Assembly: GCA_021790955.1 (NCBI GenBank)
Contig: JAJYFI010000100.1
Coordinates: forward strand, 1-6,487
DNA from: a bacterium
GTDB taxonomy: Bacteria > Elusimicrobiota > Elusimicrobia > UBA1565 > UBA9628
Length of the DNA: 6,487 bases
Direction of reading: 5' to 3'
The notes below the pieces were generated by a model that was given only the letters and a program-made list of their open reading frames with translations, made no database searches and had not been told where the DNA came from. Below, in pieces: positions 6,011 to 6,487 of this stretch. Numbering within the stretch: position 1 is the first letter of the stretch; each line of letters starts with the position of its first letter. A program made the translations under genes and the position numbers.

Positions 6011-6487
6011 ATGACCAAGCAGGGGCGCCCGCCCCGCGTCGCGGCCGTGATCCCGGTTTACAACGAACGGGGCAAGATCGGCCGCGCCATCGCGAAGATT
6101 CCGCGAGGCGTCGTCACGGAGACGATCGCGGTCTCGGACGGCTCCGACGACGGCTCGGACGAAGAGGCCCGAGGCCAGGGCGCGACGCTCCTGCGCCATG
6201 CTCGCGTGCGGGGAGTCGGCGCGGCGATCCGCACGGGATTCGATTACGCCTTGGGGAAGGATTACACGATCGTCGTCGTCATGGCGGGCAACGACAAGGA
6301 CAACCCCGCCGAGATCCCGCGGCTTCTGGAGCCCATCGTCGAGCGCGGCTACGACTCGACCCTAGGCGCCCGTCCGCTGCGCAGGGCGTTGCAGCGGTTG
6401 GTGGAGGATCCGTTGTCGGAGAAGATCCTCTGGAAGGAGTTCCGCGCCGGCGAGACCGTCGTCGTCGACGTCGAGAACGACGAGACA
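6011..6487 (+). CDS. GT2 glycosyltransferase N-terminal half joined in frame to a ClpB/ClpC C-terminal tail (chimeric, open at the right edge)
   Basis: The frame is open from ATG 6011 to the window edge (159 codons). Residues 1 to about 110 are the first half of a GT2 enzyme of the polyprenyl-phosphate mannose/glucose synthase type: AAVIPVYNERGKIGRAI (11-27), VSDGSDDGSDE (43-53), RGVGAAIRTGFDYAL (near 69-83) and VVVMAGNDKDNPAEIPRLL (near 89-107). Such proteins normally continue with a GSRY-type loop and reach roughly 250-330 aa. Here, after ERGYD (111-115), the sequence becomes LGARPLRRALQRLVEDPLSE (118-137) and a VVVDVENDE end. This is the conserved tail of the second AAA+ domain of ClpB/ClpC, including the sensor-2 GAR arginine (121). 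No Walker motifs are present, so no ATPase is encoded, and the GT2 half lacks its acceptor-side motifs. I regard this as a chimera by misassembly or recombination. The start has a perfect -10 box but no Shine-Dalgarno sequence. Confidence 0.75.
   Translation, partial: MTKQGRPPRVAAVIPVYNERGKIGRAIAKIPRGVVTETIAVSDGSDDGSDEEARGQGATLLRHARVRGVGAAIRTGFDYALGKDYTIVVVMAGNDKDNPAEIPRLLEPIVERGYDSTLGARPLRRALQRLVEDPLSEKILWKEFRAGETVVVDVENDET
6341..6487 (+). other. ClpB/ClpC-like C-terminal fragment, likely foreign to the gene it is joined to
   Basis: From about codon 111 the translation follows the C-terminal end of class 1 Clp/Hsp100 ATPases. In those proteins the last domain reads roughly 'GYD..-GARPLRR-IQR-EDPLSE-IL', then a short strand with GDxVxVDV. 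All of these elements are here in order and with normal spacing. The stretch ERGYD is plausible in both families, so the join may lie anywhere in 6338-6355. The Clp reading frame is intact and ends undisturbed at the window edge, near where a ClpB/ClpC protein would be expected to stop. Confidence 0.85.

Noticed and set aside
5897..6199. Minus-strand open frame of about 100 codons across the divergent intergenic region
   Set aside because: It overlaps the plus-strand GT2 coding region and the promoter boxes, and its translation resembles no family.

Overview
The window is GC-rich bacterial DNA that is almost completely coding. It looks like a cell-envelope or polyprenol-linked glycosylation locus. 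Five genes lie head to tail on the minus strand. Reading from right to left they are: a GT-C membrane glycosyltransferase (557 aa), a GT2 polyprenyl-phosphate sugar synthase-like enzyme (245 aa), a second GT-C membrane glycosyltransferase (656 aa), a WecA/TagO-like polyprenyl-phosphate sugar-1-phosphate transferase (344 aa), and the N-terminal third of a type I restriction-modification methyltransferase subunit, HsdM, which runs off the left edge. A 95-bp divergent intergenic region (5916-6010) separates this operon from a plus-strand gene that runs off the right edge.

The four glycan genes fit one pathway. The WecA-like enzyme would load a sugar-1-phosphate onto a polyprenyl phosphate carrier. 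The GT2 enzyme would make a polyprenyl-phosphate sugar donor. The two GT-C enzymes would use such donors on the outer face of the membrane. The final acceptor (LPS, another surface glycan, a lipid or a protein) cannot be told from the sequence. All junctions are tight (ATGA overlaps, a 7-base gap, an 8-base overlap), so one co-transcribed, translationally coupled unit is likely.

Two places need scrutiny. The plus-strand gene begins as an ordinary GT2 enzyme but changes in frame, at a Glu-Arg-Gly-Tyr-Asp stretch, into the conserved C-terminal tail of a ClpB/ClpC AAA+ chaperone. This is either a chimeric assembly join close to the sequence end or a real recombination at microhomology. On the other side, hsdM is an odd last gene for a glycan operon. 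It is less GC-rich than its neighbours, and its start overlaps the stop of the wecA-like gene.

None of the six gene starts has a convincing Shine-Dalgarno sequence. The plus-strand gene has a perfect TATAAT box ending 9 bases before its ATG, which suggests a leaderless or nearly leaderless mRNA. The organism cannot be named: the sequence supports only a GC-rich bacterium using the standard code. A member of an uncultivated, environmentally sampled phylum is a guess based on style, not on a marker gene. There is no stretch above 300 bases without a gene, and I saw no tRNA, rRNA, CRISPR, insertion sequence or convincing terminator.
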